Source: Aquificaceae bacterium (GTDB taxonomy: Bacteria; Aquificota; Aquificia; Aquificales; Aquificaceae). From it: 6,971 bases of DNA. Location: the NCBI GenBank assembly GCA_027014185.1, contig JALWEK010000205.1, positions 1 to 6,971 on the forward strand. The letters are read 5' to 3'. Under the pieces are notes generated by a model. The model was given only the letters and a program-made list of their open reading frames with translations. It ran no database searches and was not told where the DNA came from. A program made the translations under genes and the position numbers. Positions 1 to 6,498 of the stretch are shown here, piece by piece (the stretch's first letter is position 1; each line of letters begins with the position of its first letter).

Positions 1-42
1 TTCTTAACCTCTTCCGTTTCCTTCTTAACCTCTTGGGTTTCC
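1..42. repeat. Two tandem 21-bp units inside the coiled-coil gene
   Basis: Positions 1-21 and 22-42 are direct tandem copies matching at 19 of 21 bases; they differ only at the two bases at 14-15 and 35-36. Each unit is exactly seven codons on the minus strand and encodes one heptad (KETEEVK and KETQEVK). A more diverged third copy seems to follow at about 43-67. The array touches the window edge, so its full length is unknown. Because the unit is one heptad, gain or loss of a copy would lengthen or shorten the coiled coil without changing frame. Confidence 0.8.
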
Positions 43-164
43 TTCTTTAGACTTTCAACCTCTTTCCTTAGAGCCTCTACCTCCGATTTGCTTGCACAGG
101 ATTGGGAAAAGACCGCTACGGCCGTGAGTCCGAGTATAGATACAAGGGAAGTGAGCTTTTTCAT
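1..164 (-). CDS. Exported heptad-repeat (probable lipo)protein, N-terminal part
   Basis: Only the first 54 codons plus two bases lie in the window; the gene runs off the left edge. The start is the ATG at 164-162, set by a strong Shine-Dalgarno 8 nt upstream. The product opens with a signal peptide: Lys2-Lys3, then a hydrophobic core at about residues 4-19, ending VFSQSC. Cys23 is followed by ASKSE, which suggests lipidation, but the residues before it (SQS) are a poor lipobox. Signal peptidase I cleavage after Ser20 is also possible. From about residue 27 the chain is highly charged with heptad spacing (EVEALRK, EVESLKK, then KETQEVK and KETEEVK), predicting a long coiled coil, as in Lpp-like or other envelope spacer lipoproteins. 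I do not recognise a specific family. It is transcribed away from carB. Export and coiled coil are well supported; lipidation is an inference. Confidence 0.75.
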   Translation of the reverse strand, partial: MKKLTSLVSILGLTAVAVFSQSCASKSEVEALRKEVESLKKETQEVKKETEEVK

Positions 165-172
165 ATCTGTTC

Positions 173-180
173 CCTCCTTT
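173..180 (-). promoter_or_regulatory. Ribosome binding site of the minus-strand exported protein
   Basis: Read on the minus strand this is AAAGGAGG, a near-perfect complement of the 16S rRNA 3' end, 8 nt before the ATG at 164-162. It fixes the start of the minus-strand gene and contrasts with carB on the other side of the spacer, which has no such site. Confidence 0.85.
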
Positions 181-197
181 GTTTAATCATCGTTTAC

Positions 198-203
198 TAT
201 AAT
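198..203 (+). promoter_or_regulatory. Probable -10 box of the carB promoter
   Basis: The hexamer is TATAAT, a perfect sigma-70-type -10 element. Transcription would normally start about 7 nt past its last base, near position 210, leaving roughly four untranslated bases before the carB ATG at 214. I see no convincing -35 hexamer 16-18 bp upstream; the bases at 175-180 read TCCTTT. The call rests on the -10 match and its place in a short divergent spacer. Confidence 0.55.
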
Positions 204-204
204 A
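199..204 (-). promoter_or_regulatory. Possible -10 box for the divergent gene, sharing bases with the carB -10
   Basis: On the minus strand these bases read TATTAT, five of six matches to the -10 consensus, shifted one base from the plus-strand TATAAT. A start about 7 nt downstream (near 192) would give a leader of roughly 28 nt, which comfortably holds the Shine-Dalgarno at 173-180. No clear -35 is visible, and AT-rich spacers often contain such matches by chance, so this is tentative. Confidence 0.35.
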
Positions 205-213
205 TCATTTTTA

Positions 214-1881
214 ATGCCCAAGAGAGAAGACATAAGGAAGATCCTGATTATAGGATCCGGCCCCATAGTTATAGGTCAGGCTGCTGAGTTCGATTACTCC
301 GGAACCCAGGCATGTAAAGCTCTCAAGCAGGAAGGTTACGAGATAGTCCTGGTGAACTCGAACCCGGCCACCATAATGACCGATCCCGAGATAGCGGACA
401 TAACTTATATAGAACCTCTGACCATCGAGTTTCTCGAGGAGATAGTAAAAAAGGAAAGGCCGGACGCCCTGCTTCCCACCCTTGGAGGACAGACCGCCCT
501 GAACCTGGCCGTCCAGCTCTACGAGGAGGGGGTGCTCGAGAGGTACGGTGTGGAGATGATCGGGGCGAACTACGGGGCCATAAAGAAGGGGGAGGACAGG
601 GATCTCTTCAGAAAGGCTATGGAGAATATAGGCCTGAAGGTTCCCGAGAGCGCTGTAGTTTCTTCAGAGGAGGAGGGACTGGAGGCAGTAAAAAGGATAG
701 GTTTTCCCGTTATACTGAGGCCGGCCTTCACTCTGGGAGGAACGGGAGGTTCTATAGCCTACAATATAGAGGAGTTCAAGGACAAGCTCTCTGTGGCGCT
801 CAAGACCTCACCCATACACCAGGTCCTTTTAGACAAGTCCCTGATAGGCTGGAAGGAGTTCGAGTTCGAGGTGATAAGGGATAAGAACGACAACGTGATA
901 ATAGTCTGCTCTATAGAGAACTTCGATCCTATGGGTGTACACACGGGGGATTCCATCACGGTCGCTCCAGCCCAGACCTTAACCGACAAGGAGTATCAGA
1001 TCCTCAGGGACGCGGCGATAGCTGTTATCAGGGAGATAGGTGTGGACACGGGCGGGTCTAACATCCAGTTCGCGGTAAGCCCCGAAAACGGGGACTTCTA
1101 CGTAATAGAGATGAACCCGAGGGTCTCTAGGTCTTCGGCACTGGCTTCCAAAGCGACCGGATTTCCCATAGCGAAGGTTGCCGCAAAGCTCGCCATCGGG
1201 TACACCCTCGACGAGCTAAAGAACGACATCACCAGGTTCACTCCGGCTTCCTTCGAACCATCGATAGACTACGTGGTCGTAAAGATACCAAGGTTCGACT
1301 TCAAGAAGTTCCTCGGCGCCGACACAACCCTTACCACGATGATGAAATCGGTTGGTGAGGTAATGGCCATAGGGAGGACCTTCAAAGAGGCGCTACTCAA
1401 AGCCATAAGGAGCCTCGAGCTCGACAGGTTTGGCCTCGCCTTTCCAAGGATGGAGGTGTCCGAAGGGGATCTCGTAAGGAATCTGAGGACTCCCAACGAG
1501 GACAGACTCTGGTACATAGCCGAGGCTATCAGAAGGGGGTATTCGGTCGATGAACTGTACGAGCTGACAAAGATAGACAGATGGTTCCTCTACAACATAG
1601 AGGAGATAGTTAGCTTTGAGAAGGACCTAAAGGAGAGACTCGATGAGGAGACCCTCAGAAGGGCAAAGGAGCTGGGATACTCGGACAGGGAGATCGCCCG
1701 GATAAGGGGTGTGGAAGAACGGGAGGTTAGGGAGTTGAGAAGGAGGCTCGGGATAAGGACCTCCTTCAAGGGTGTGGACACCTGCGCTGGTGAGTTCGTG
1801 GCCTACACGCCGTACTACTACTCCTCCTTCGAGGTGCCTTACTTCTCCCTTGAAGAAGGGCCCGTACTCGACGAAGATTAG
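214..1881 (+). CDS. carB: Carbamoyl-phosphate synthase large subunit, N-terminal half (separate-subunit type)
   Basis: This is the carboxyphosphate-forming half of the synthetase that makes carbamoyl phosphate from bicarbonate, glutamine-derived ammonia and two ATP, for pyrimidine and arginine synthesis in the cytoplasm. The 555 residues follow E. coli CarB numbering closely: preATP-grasp fold at about 1-125, ATP-grasp domain at about 126-400, and oligomerisation domain from about 403. The ATP and Mg ligands Arg129, Arg169, Glu215, His243, Glu299, Asn301 and Arg303 are all present. The first residues, MPKREDI, match the family start, so ATG 214 is secure even though it has no Shine-Dalgarno. 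The protein stops just after the TPYYYSSFE segment, where full-length CarB (about 1,070 residues) continues into its second ATP-grasp half. The end is clean, with no frameshift and no second half downstream. The split matches carB1/carB2 of Aquifex aeolicus; the partner and carA must lie elsewhere. Confidence 0.96.
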   Translation: MPKREDIRKILIIGSGPIVIGQAAEFDYSGTQACKALKQEGYEIVLVNSNPATIMTDPEIADITYIEPLTIEFLEEIVKKERPDALLPTLGGQTALNLAVQLYEEGVLERYGVEMIGANYGAIKKGEDRDLFRKAMENIGLKVPESAVVSSEEEGLEAVKRIGFPVILRPAFTLGGTGGSIAYNIEEFKDKLSVALKTSPIHQVLLDKSLIGWKEFEFEVIRDKNDNVIIVCSIENFDPMGVHTGDSITVAPAQTLTDKEYQILRDAAIAVIREIGVDTGGSNIQFAVSPENGDFYVIEMNPRVSRSSALASKATGFPIAKVAAKLAIGYTLDELKNDITRFTPASFEPSIDYVVVKIPRFDFKKFLGADTTLTTMMKSVGEVMAIGRTFKEALLKAIRSLELDRFGLAFPRMEVSEGDLVRNLRTPNEDRLWYIAEAIRRGYSVDELYELTKIDRWFLYNIEEIVSFEKDLKERLDEETLRRAKELGYSDREIARIRGVEEREVRELRRRLGIRTSFKGVDTCAGEFVAYTPYYYSSFEVPYFSLEEGPVLDED

Positions 1882-1903
1882 CTTATAAGTATATTTTTAA
1901 ACC

Positions 1904-1921
1904 TTTTTAAAACATTAAAAA
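1904..1921. repeat. A/T-only inverted repeat after carB
   Basis: TTTTTAA at 1904-1910 and TTAAAAA at 1915-1921 are perfect 7-bp inverted arms around the loop AACA. A direct copy of the left arm lies at 1894-1900. In RNA this is a weak A-U hairpin with no following U tract on the plus strand, so it is a poor intrinsic terminator for carB. It could be an AT-rich upstream promoter element, a protein site, or chance in an AT-rich gap. The rest of the 109-bp spacer (1882-1990) shows only weak -10-like hexamers, such as TTAAAT at 1951-1956, without partner -35 boxes. Confidence 0.35.
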
Positions 1922-1978
1922 CTCTTATCCAAAAGCCCGAACGCAGGGGATTAAATAGTATCCAGTCAAAGGATTTAG

Positions 1979-1985
1979 GGAGGTG
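1979..1985 (+). promoter_or_regulatory. Ribosome binding site of the exported SCP2-like protein
   Basis: GGAGGTG, complementary to the 16S rRNA 3' end, lies 5 nt before the ATG at 1991. It fixes that start and marks the first gene of the overlapping operon. Confidence 0.85.
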
Positions 1986-1990
1986 GAAAG

Positions 1991-2476
1991 ATGAAGAAGC
2001 TCGTTATGGCTACCCTTGTAGCAGGAGGGATAGGTTTTTCCCAGCCTGTATTTATGGACGCCGATTGGGCCAAGGCCTTCTGCGAGGTTTGGAACAACAC
2101 GCCCACCCTGGTGAACGAGCTCGGCCAGAACGACGCTTGGAACGAGGTTCCCGAAAGGAAGCTCTTCCTCTACAGGAAAGACTGCGGGAAGGATAAGATG
2201 GTCCAGCTGACCATAAAGAACGAGAACGGAAAGGCGGTGTGCGTATACGGGGGATGGAAGAAGGACGAGAGGACGAAGAACGACTTCCTTATGTACGCGG
2301 ACACGAAGAGATGGCTCGAGATGGGGAGGAAGGAGTACGGCCCGATGAGGGCGATGATGTTCGGAAGGCTTAAGTTCAAGGGTCCTAAGTTCGTTGCCAT
2401 GAGGAACATGGGACCTTTCGAGGCTTTCCTCGACGCTATAGATGAGGTACAATCTGATACCTCGAGATGCCCTTAA
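1991..2476 (+). CDS. Exported SCP2-like (sterol carrier protein 2 fold) lipid-binding protein
   Basis: The 161-residue product starts with a signal peptide: Lys2-Lys3, a hydrophobic stretch at about 4-16, and a likely signal peptidase I cut after Ser17 (GFS-Q). The mature part resembles the SCP2 sterol-binding family. A beta-rich segment at about 69-88 carries the NENGKA turn. It is followed by a DFLMYADTKRWLEM helix at about 98-111, the hallmark region GPMRAMMFGRLKFKG at about 117-131, and a C-terminal amphipathic helix at about 141-152. Proteins of this fold hold lipids or isoprenoids in a hydrophobic tunnel; the ligand here is unknown, and sterols are unlikely in this organism. Cysteines at 31, 65, 84 and 160 could form disulfides in the periplasm. 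It is the first gene of the overlapping operon, and its end overlaps the next gene by 10 nt. Fold assignment is moderately sure, and export fairly sure. Confidence 0.75.
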   Translation: MKKLVMATLVAGGIGFSQPVFMDADWAKAFCEVWNNTPTLVNELGQNDAWNEVPERKLFLYRKDCGKDKMVQLTIKNENGKAVCVYGGWKKDERTKNDFLMYADTKRWLEMGRKEYGPMRAMMFGRLKFKGPKFVAMRNMGPFEAFLDAIDEVQSDTSRCP

Positions 2477-2676
2477 AGGTAATATACAGGGGAAAGGAGA
2501 TAGAGCTTCCCGAAAAGAGACTTAAGGCTAAGGAGCTTTTAAAGAGGTTGGGGCTTTCGCCCCTCTCTTCCTTGGTTGTTAAGAACGGGGAGGTTATATC
2601 CGAAGAGGACTACGTGGAAGAAGGTGATAATATAAGAGTTATAAATGCGATCTCTGGGGGAGCTCAAGAGCCTTGA
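2467..2676 (+). CDS. ThiS/MoaD-family ubiquitin-like sulfur carrier
   Basis: A 69-residue protein with the beta-grasp pattern of ThiS-type sulfur carriers: a first strand pair at about 3-14 (VIYRGKEIEL), a helix with KELLKRLGL at about 22-30, LVVKNGEVI at about 36-44, then the EEGDNIRVI segment at about 51-59 and a Gly-Gly at 64-65. In this family a ThiF/MoeB-like enzyme adenylates the terminal glycine, which then carries sulfur as a thiocarboxylate for thiamine, molybdopterin or tRNA thiolation. Here four residues (AQEP) follow the Gly-Gly, so the protein would need trimming, or it is not a classical carrier. No thiG, thiF or tRNA-thiolation gene is nearby, so its pathway is unknown. It overlaps the SCP2-like gene by 10 nt. 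Its only Shine-Dalgarno candidate, TGAGGT at 2443-2448, is rather far from the start, suggesting translational coupling. Confidence 0.85.
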   Translation: MPLKVIYRGKEIELPEKRLKAKELLKRLGLSPLSSLVVKNGEVISEEDYVEEGDNIRVINAISGGAQEP

Positions 2677-3760
2677 CTGGATTCTCTTAGGACTTCTTCT
2701 CTCGATCCAGATCTTCGGCGTAGTGGGTGTGTACAGCGCTTCTTTGGGTGAGGGGAACTTACTCTTCTTTAAAAAACACCTCCTCTACGTGTTCTTGGGC
2801 TGGATTATCCTCCTGCTCGTTTCGAGAGAGAGGTTTAGGAACGTCCTCGATATGTCTCTATACATATACCTCTTTGTACTCTTCCTGCTCGTCCTAGTCC
2901 TGGTGACGGGAAAGGAGGTTTACGGGGCTAAGAGGTGGCTCAGCCTCGGCTTTATAAACGTCCAGCCCTCCGAGTTCATGAAGCTATCCCTGATACTCCT
3001 TTCCGCTTACCTGCTCCCTCATATTAAGGGTCTGAGGGACAGAAAGGTTCTCCTCCTCGTTCTCGCCTTCTCCATACCTGCGATAGTTACCCTGAAACAG
3101 CCGGATCTTGGAACTGCGGCGACGTACTTCGTACCCCTCGGCGTGATGCTTATGGTAAGGGGGGTTAGGCTGAGGTACTTCCTGTTCGCACTACTATTGG
3201 CAGTTCTCTCCTCTCCCGCTGCGTGGAGCCTGCTCAAGGACTATCAGAAGAAGAGGATCCTCGCGGTTATAGATCCCCACAGCGATTACCTGGGGAGCGG
3301 CTACCAGCTGATACAGTCGGTTATAGCGATAGGCTCCGGAGGCATTACGGGAAAAGGTGTAGCCAAGGGAACCCAGTCCCAGCTCTTCTTTCTCCCTGAG
3401 GCACACACCGACTTTATATTCTCCGTGATAGGCGAGGAGTTGGGGTTCGTGGGAGCCCTGACGCTTACCTGTCTAATATTCCTGTTCCTTTTCAGGATCT
3501 TGAGCTACCTTAGGTTCGTCCTGACCGGATCTGAAACCCTGTTCGTGTCCGGTGTTTTCTCACTGTTTCTCTTCCAGTACTCGGTAAACATACTCATGAC
3601 CCTGGGGTTGTTCCCTGTGGTAGGAATACCTCTGCCCTTCGTGAGCTTTGGTGGGAGCTCCATGATAACCTTCAGCATCATGGTTGGACTTCTAATGAGC
3701 ATATACAGGGAGTACAGAGGCATGGTGCCCCTTCTCGTGAAGGAAGTAAATTATGAGTAA
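2645..3760 (+). CDS. rodA: RodA, SEDS-family peptidoglycan glycosyltransferase
   Basis: An integral membrane protein of 371 residues with about ten hydrophobic segments. It polymerises lipid II into glycan strands during side-wall elongation, normally with a class B penicillin-binding protein (PBP2). Family marks are the GAKRWL loop at 94-99, QPSEFMK at 107-113, KQPDLGTA at 151-158, DPHSDYLGSGYQ at 210-221, QSQLFFLPEAHTDFIF at 244-259 with the probable catalytic Asp256, and the PFVSFGGSSM end motif at 331-340. The KQPDLGT and GTQSQL wording favours RodA over its division paralogue FtsW. ATG 2645 is the only sensible in-frame start. It lies 32 nt inside the ThiS-like gene and has no well-spaced Shine-Dalgarno, so translation is probably coupled. 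No mreBCD or PBP2 gene adjoins it within the window, an isolated position for rodA. Confidence 0.92.
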   Translation: MRSLGELKSLDWILLGLLLSIQIFGVVGVYSASLGEGNLLFFKKHLLYVFLGWIILLLVSRERFRNVLDMSLYIYLFVLFLLVLVLVTGKEVYGAKRWLSLGFINVQPSEFMKLSLILLSAYLLPHIKGLRDRKVLLLVLAFSIPAIVTLKQPDLGTAATYFVPLGVMLMVRGVRLRYFLFALLLAVLSSPAAWSLLKDYQKKRILAVIDPHSDYLGSGYQLIQSVIAIGSGGITGKGVAKGTQSQLFFLPEAHTDFIFSVIGEELGFVGALTLTCLIFLFLFRILSYLRFVLTGSETLFVSGVFSLFLFQYSVNILMTLGLFPVVGIPLPFVSFGGSSMITFSIMVGLLMSIYREYRGMVPLLVKEVNYE

Positions 3761-4884
3761 TGATAAAGGCGCTTTATTTCCACATACCCTTCTGCTCTTA
3801 CAAGTGCCCTTACTGCGATTTTCTATCCCTGGTCGGTGCTCCTCTGGACTACGAAGAGTACGTGAACCTGCTGATCGAGGAAACAAAGCTCTACTCACAC
3901 TACGGGAGGGATATAAGGACCCTTTACCTGGGCGGTGGAACGCCTACCCTCCTTAAGCCGGACACATTAGGCTACCTTATAGACAGGCTGGACAAGGTTT
4001 TGGATCTCTCCGGCGTTGTGGAGATCACCGTGGAGTGTAACCCGGAAACTTACACGACAGAGGATTTCAGAAAGCTCAGGAGGCTGGGCGTAAACAGGCT
4101 GAGCGTAGGGGCGCAAAGCTTTACCGAAAAGGGCCTGAGAAGCCTCGGCAGAAGGCACAGCGTCAGCGATACGGTGAGGGCTTACCATGAGGCTAGGGAG
4201 GCAGGCTTTGAGAACATCAACCTTGACATCATATACGCCTATCCGGAGCAGAAGTCTCAGGATGTGGAGGTGGAGCTGGAATGGATAGAAGAGCTGCGTC
4301 CCGAGCATGTCTCGGCCTACATGCTCACCCCGTACCCGAACACGCCCATCGGCGTTGAGATCAGCAGGGGAGCTTTGAAGGTCCCCGAGGAGGACGAGCT
4401 CGCCCGTATATACAACAGGCTCTGGACGGGTTTAAAGGAGCTCGGGTACTCGAGGTACGAGATCTCCAACTGGTCATTGGAAGGGTTCGAGTGCAAGCAC
4501 AACCTAGTTTACTGGAACATGGAGGAGTTCCTGGGTCTGGGCGTTTCCGCCTGGGGTTTTATAGGGAGAACCAGGTACGGGAACACGAAGAACGTTGTAA
4601 AGTACGCCGAGTTTGTTAGAAAAGGTATAAGGCCTGTGGACAAGAGTGTACGTCTCTCGGAGAGGGATCTCTTCGAGGAGTTTGTTATGCTCAGGCTCCG
4701 CCTGAAGGAGGGGCTTCCTAAGAGCTTAAAGCACGTAGTCCCTCCGCATCTACGGAGGTTCTTCGAGGAGGGAGAAAGGGGGATAGGTATAAGGGAGGAG
4801 TACATGCTCCTGTCGAACGAAATAATAGCGGAGGTGTTGGTATATAATTCTGATAGAACCCTTTCGGAGGTAAAGAATGGCTAA
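3760..4884 (+). CDS. hemW: HemW, radical SAM haem chaperone (coproporphyrinogen oxidase-like)
   Basis: A 374-residue radical SAM protein. Cys12, Cys16 and Cys19 form the CxxxCxxC motif that binds the 4Fe-4S cluster, and Phe21 stands where true coproporphyrinogen dehydrogenase HemN has a fourth cysteine. GGGTPT at 58-63 is the SAM-binding glycine motif. HNLVYW at 247-252 and the RLRLKEGLP region at about 312-320 are typical of HemW. HemW proteins bind haem and are thought to deliver it to respiratory enzymes; many are misnamed HemN. The TAATG junction makes its start share one base with the rodA stop, implying termination-reinitiation. The nearest Shine-Dalgarno-like stretch (AAGGA at 3740-3744) is about 15 nt away. 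The last 8 nt overlap ilvC. The length is normal for the family. Confidence 0.9.
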   Translation: MIKALYFHIPFCSYKCPYCDFLSLVGAPLDYEEYVNLLIEETKLYSHYGRDIRTLYLGGGTPTLLKPDTLGYLIDRLDKVLDLSGVVEITVECNPETYTTEDFRKLRRLGVNRLSVGAQSFTEKGLRSLGRRHSVSDTVRAYHEAREAGFENINLDIIYAYPEQKSQDVEVELEWIEELRPEHVSAYMLTPYPNTPIGVEISRGALKVPEEDELARIYNRLWTGLKELGYSRYEISNWSLEGFECKHNLVYWNMEEFLGLGVSAWGFIGRTRYGNTKNVVKYAEFVRKGIRPVDKSVRLSERDLFEEFVMLRLRLKEGLPKSLKHVVPPHLRRFFEEGERGIGIREEYMLLSNEIIAEVLVYNSDRTLSEVKNG

Positions 4885-5878
4885 GATATACTACGATGAG
4901 GACGCCTCCCTCCAACCCTTAGAGGGAAAGAGGGTAGCTATACTCGGATACGGATCCCAGGGACACGCCCACGCTCTCAACCTTAGAGATAGTGGCGTAG
5001 AGGTCATAGTGGGCCTTCACGAGAAGAGCAGGTCAAGGGAGAAGGCCCAGGCGGACGGCTTTAAAGTACTCACCCCCTCCGAGGCCTCCAAGGAAGCGGA
5101 CATAATAATGTTCCTAGTTCCAGACACGGTCCAGCCAGACCTCTACAAGGAGTGTGTGGAGCCAAATCTGGACTCTTCAAAGACCCTCGCTTTCGCACAC
5201 GGGTTCAACATACACTTCAGGCAGATAATACCCCCAAGGGACGTGGACGTGTTCATGGTAGCCCCTAAGGGGCCCGGACATCTCGTCAGGTGGATGTACG
5301 AAGAGGGCAAGGGCGTTCCAGCTCTGGTAGCTATACATCAGGATGCCTCCGGTACTTGTCTGGAGAAGGCCCTCGCCTACGCTAAAGCGATAGGGGCCAC
5401 GAGGGCGGGTGTGATAGAGACCACCTTCAAAGAGGAGACGGAGACGGACCTCTTCGGCGAGCAGTCGGTGCTCTGCGGTGGCGTTACGGCGCTGATAAAG
5501 GCTGGTTTCGAAACGCTGGTAGAGGCGGGCTATCAGCCGGAGGTCGCCTACTTCGAGTGCCTCCACGAGCTCAAGCTCATAGTTGATCTCATCTACCAGT
5601 ACGGTATATCGGGTATGAGGTACTCCATATCGGATACGGCAAAGTACGGGGACGTCACGAGGGGTGACAGGATATACAGAGAGGTGAAGCCTCTGATGAA
5701 GGATATCCTCGAGGAGATACAGAGAGGAGAGTTCGCGAGGGAATGGGTCCTCGAGAACAAGGCGGGGAGACCCGTCTATCATGCCCTCTTGGAGAAGGAC
5801 AGGGAGCATCTCATAGAGAAAGTAGGTGAAGAGCTCAGGAAGATGATGCCCTGGATAACTGGAAAGGAGCTTAAATGA
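4877..5878 (+). CDS. ilvC: Ketol-acid reductoisomerase, class I
   Basis: Catalyses alkyl migration and NAD(P)H-dependent reduction of acetolactate or acetohydroxybutyrate in valine, leucine and isoleucine synthesis. The 333 residues are the short class I length. The Rossmann motif [13 protein letters not shown] spans 24-36. The cofactor loop GLHEKSRS at 47-53 keeps two serines that commonly contact the NADPH phosphate, but has His48 where arginine is usual. His108, Lys131, the Mg ligands Asp191, Glu195, Glu227 and Glu231, and Ser252 in the SISDTAKYG segment are all present. The start has a textbook Shine-Dalgarno (GGAGGT at 4866-4871, 5 nt upstream), so ilvC can be translated independently although it overlaps hemW by 8 nt. 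Other ilv genes are not in the window. Confidence 0.97.
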   Translation: MAKIYYDEDASLQPLEGKRVAILGYGSQGHAHALNLRDSGVEVIVGLHEKSRSREKAQADGFKVLTPSEASKEADIIMFLVPDTVQPDLYKECVEPNLDSSKTLAFAHGFNIHFRQIIPPRDVDVFMVAPKGPGHLVRWMYEEGKGVPALVAIHQDASGTCLEKALAYAKAIGATRAGVIETTFKEETETDLFGEQSVLCGGVTALIKAGFETLVEAGYQPEVAYFECLHELKLIVDLIYQYGISGMRYSISDTAKYGDVTRGDRIYREVKPLMKDILEEIQRGEFAREWVLENKAGRPVYHALLEKDREHLIEKVGEELRKMMPWITGKELK

Positions 5879-6498
5879 ACCTTACCAGCAGAAGGGAAAG
5901 CCTGAAGAGGTTATACGTTCCCCTGGGGCTCGCGATAGCCCGTACGGGTATACATCCGAATTTAATAACGCTGATATCCCTCTTTCTTGGAACCATCGCT
6001 GCTTACTTCTTCTACCACGAGAAGGTGCTGACCGCTGTGGGCTTCTTCGTTCTTTCGGGCCTGTTCGATCTGGTGGATGGCGTGGTTGCCAGGGAAACGG
6101 AGAGGACCTCCAAGTTCGGTGCCGTGTTCGACTGGATAGCCGACAAGTGGGTGGACGGTCTCGTTCTGGGAGCTGTGGGCTTCGCTTTCGCCTCCCCCTC
6201 GGTTGCTGTTATAGCGGTTACTCTATCGATGCTCCACTCCTTCATAAAACCGGTCGCCTATGCCGAGATAGGCTTCTCCGAGAGGGTTAAGGGCAAGATA
6301 ATCGATCCCCTCGAGGGTGTGGGCTTCTTCGGCAGGCCGGAAACCCACATAACGCTTGTGATCTTCGCCCTCCTTGAAAGGGCGCACTTTCCCCTGGGTC
6401 TTAACTTCGGCATAAAGTTAATAGTCATACTGACCCTCGCCTCCTTGATGCTAAGGATACTTTACCTTTACAAACACTACGGAAGGGAGTACGAGTAA
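5875..6498 (+). CDS. CDP-alcohol phosphatidyltransferase family membrane enzyme
   Basis: A 207-residue membrane protein with about six hydrophobic segments. It carries an exact CDP-alcohol phosphotransferase signature: Asp65, Asp68-Gly69, Ala72-Arg73, Gly82, Asp86 and Asp90 in the spacing DxxDGxxARx8Gx3Dx3D. The aspartates bind two metal ions and the CDP-activated lipid or alcohol. Enzymes of this family make phosphatidylglycerol phosphate, phosphatidylserine, phosphatidylinositol phosphate or archaeal equivalents by displacing CMP at the inner membrane. The later segment [12 protein letters not shown] (150-161) recalls the inositol-phosphate-type branch, including archaetidylinositol phosphate synthases, more than PgsA or PssA, but I cannot name the acceptor. 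The start overlaps the ilvC stop by ATGA, and a good Shine-Dalgarno (AAAGGAG at 5863-5869) lies 5 nt upstream. Confidence 0.9.
   Translation: MNLTSRRESLKRLYVPLGLAIARTGIHPNLITLISLFLGTIAAYFFYHEKVLTAVGFFVLSGLFDLVDGVVARETERTSKFGAVFDWIADKWVDGLVLGAVGFAFASPSVAVIAVTLSMLHSFIKPVAYAEIGFSERVKGKIIDPLEGVGFFGRPETHITLVIFALLERAHFPLGLNFGIKLIVILTLASLMLRILYLYKHYGREYE

Noticed and set aside
102..287. A plus-strand open frame crossing the divergent spacer into carB
   Set aside because: It runs antisense to the signal-peptide gene and then out of frame through the secure carB start; no ribosome site or motif supports it.
1927..1974. Alternating ATCC and GGAT tetramers (1927, 1948, 1960, 1971) that could form competing hairpins upstream of the SCP2-like gene
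   Set aside because: Stems of only four base pairs are too short to call a riboswitch or attenuator, and no known aptamer pattern is visible.
1925..2452. A 175-codon open frame on the minus strand opposite the SCP2-like gene
   Set aside because: Its product is rich in His, Leu and Pro with no recognisable motif, it has no plausible ribosome site, and it lies opposite a well-supported gene with a signal peptide. It is a shadow frame.
2655..2662. A TGGGGGAG stretch as a frameshift site fusing the ThiS-like protein to RodA, or as an internal ribosome site
   Set aside because: rodA has its own in-frame ATG upstream of the stretch, no start codon follows at a suitable distance, and no stimulatory structure is evident.
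3753..3956. An ATG at 3753 with better Shine-Dalgarno spacing (AAGGA at 3740-3744) than the hemW ATG at 3760
   Set aside because: That frame gives no recognisable protein and destroys the radical SAM cysteines, while the 3760 frame gives the full HemW sequence. It could at most be a competing initiation site.
3760..4884. Naming this gene hemN (oxygen-independent coproporphyrinogen III oxidase)
   Set aside because: The cluster motif is CxxxCxxCxF without the fourth cysteine of true HemN, and the HNLVYW motif is typical of HemW.
5177..5809. A 210-codon minus-strand open frame opposite ilvC
   Set aside because: It is a shadow of a highly conserved enzyme with a complete active site; the composition is unlike the neighbouring proteins and no family is recognisable.
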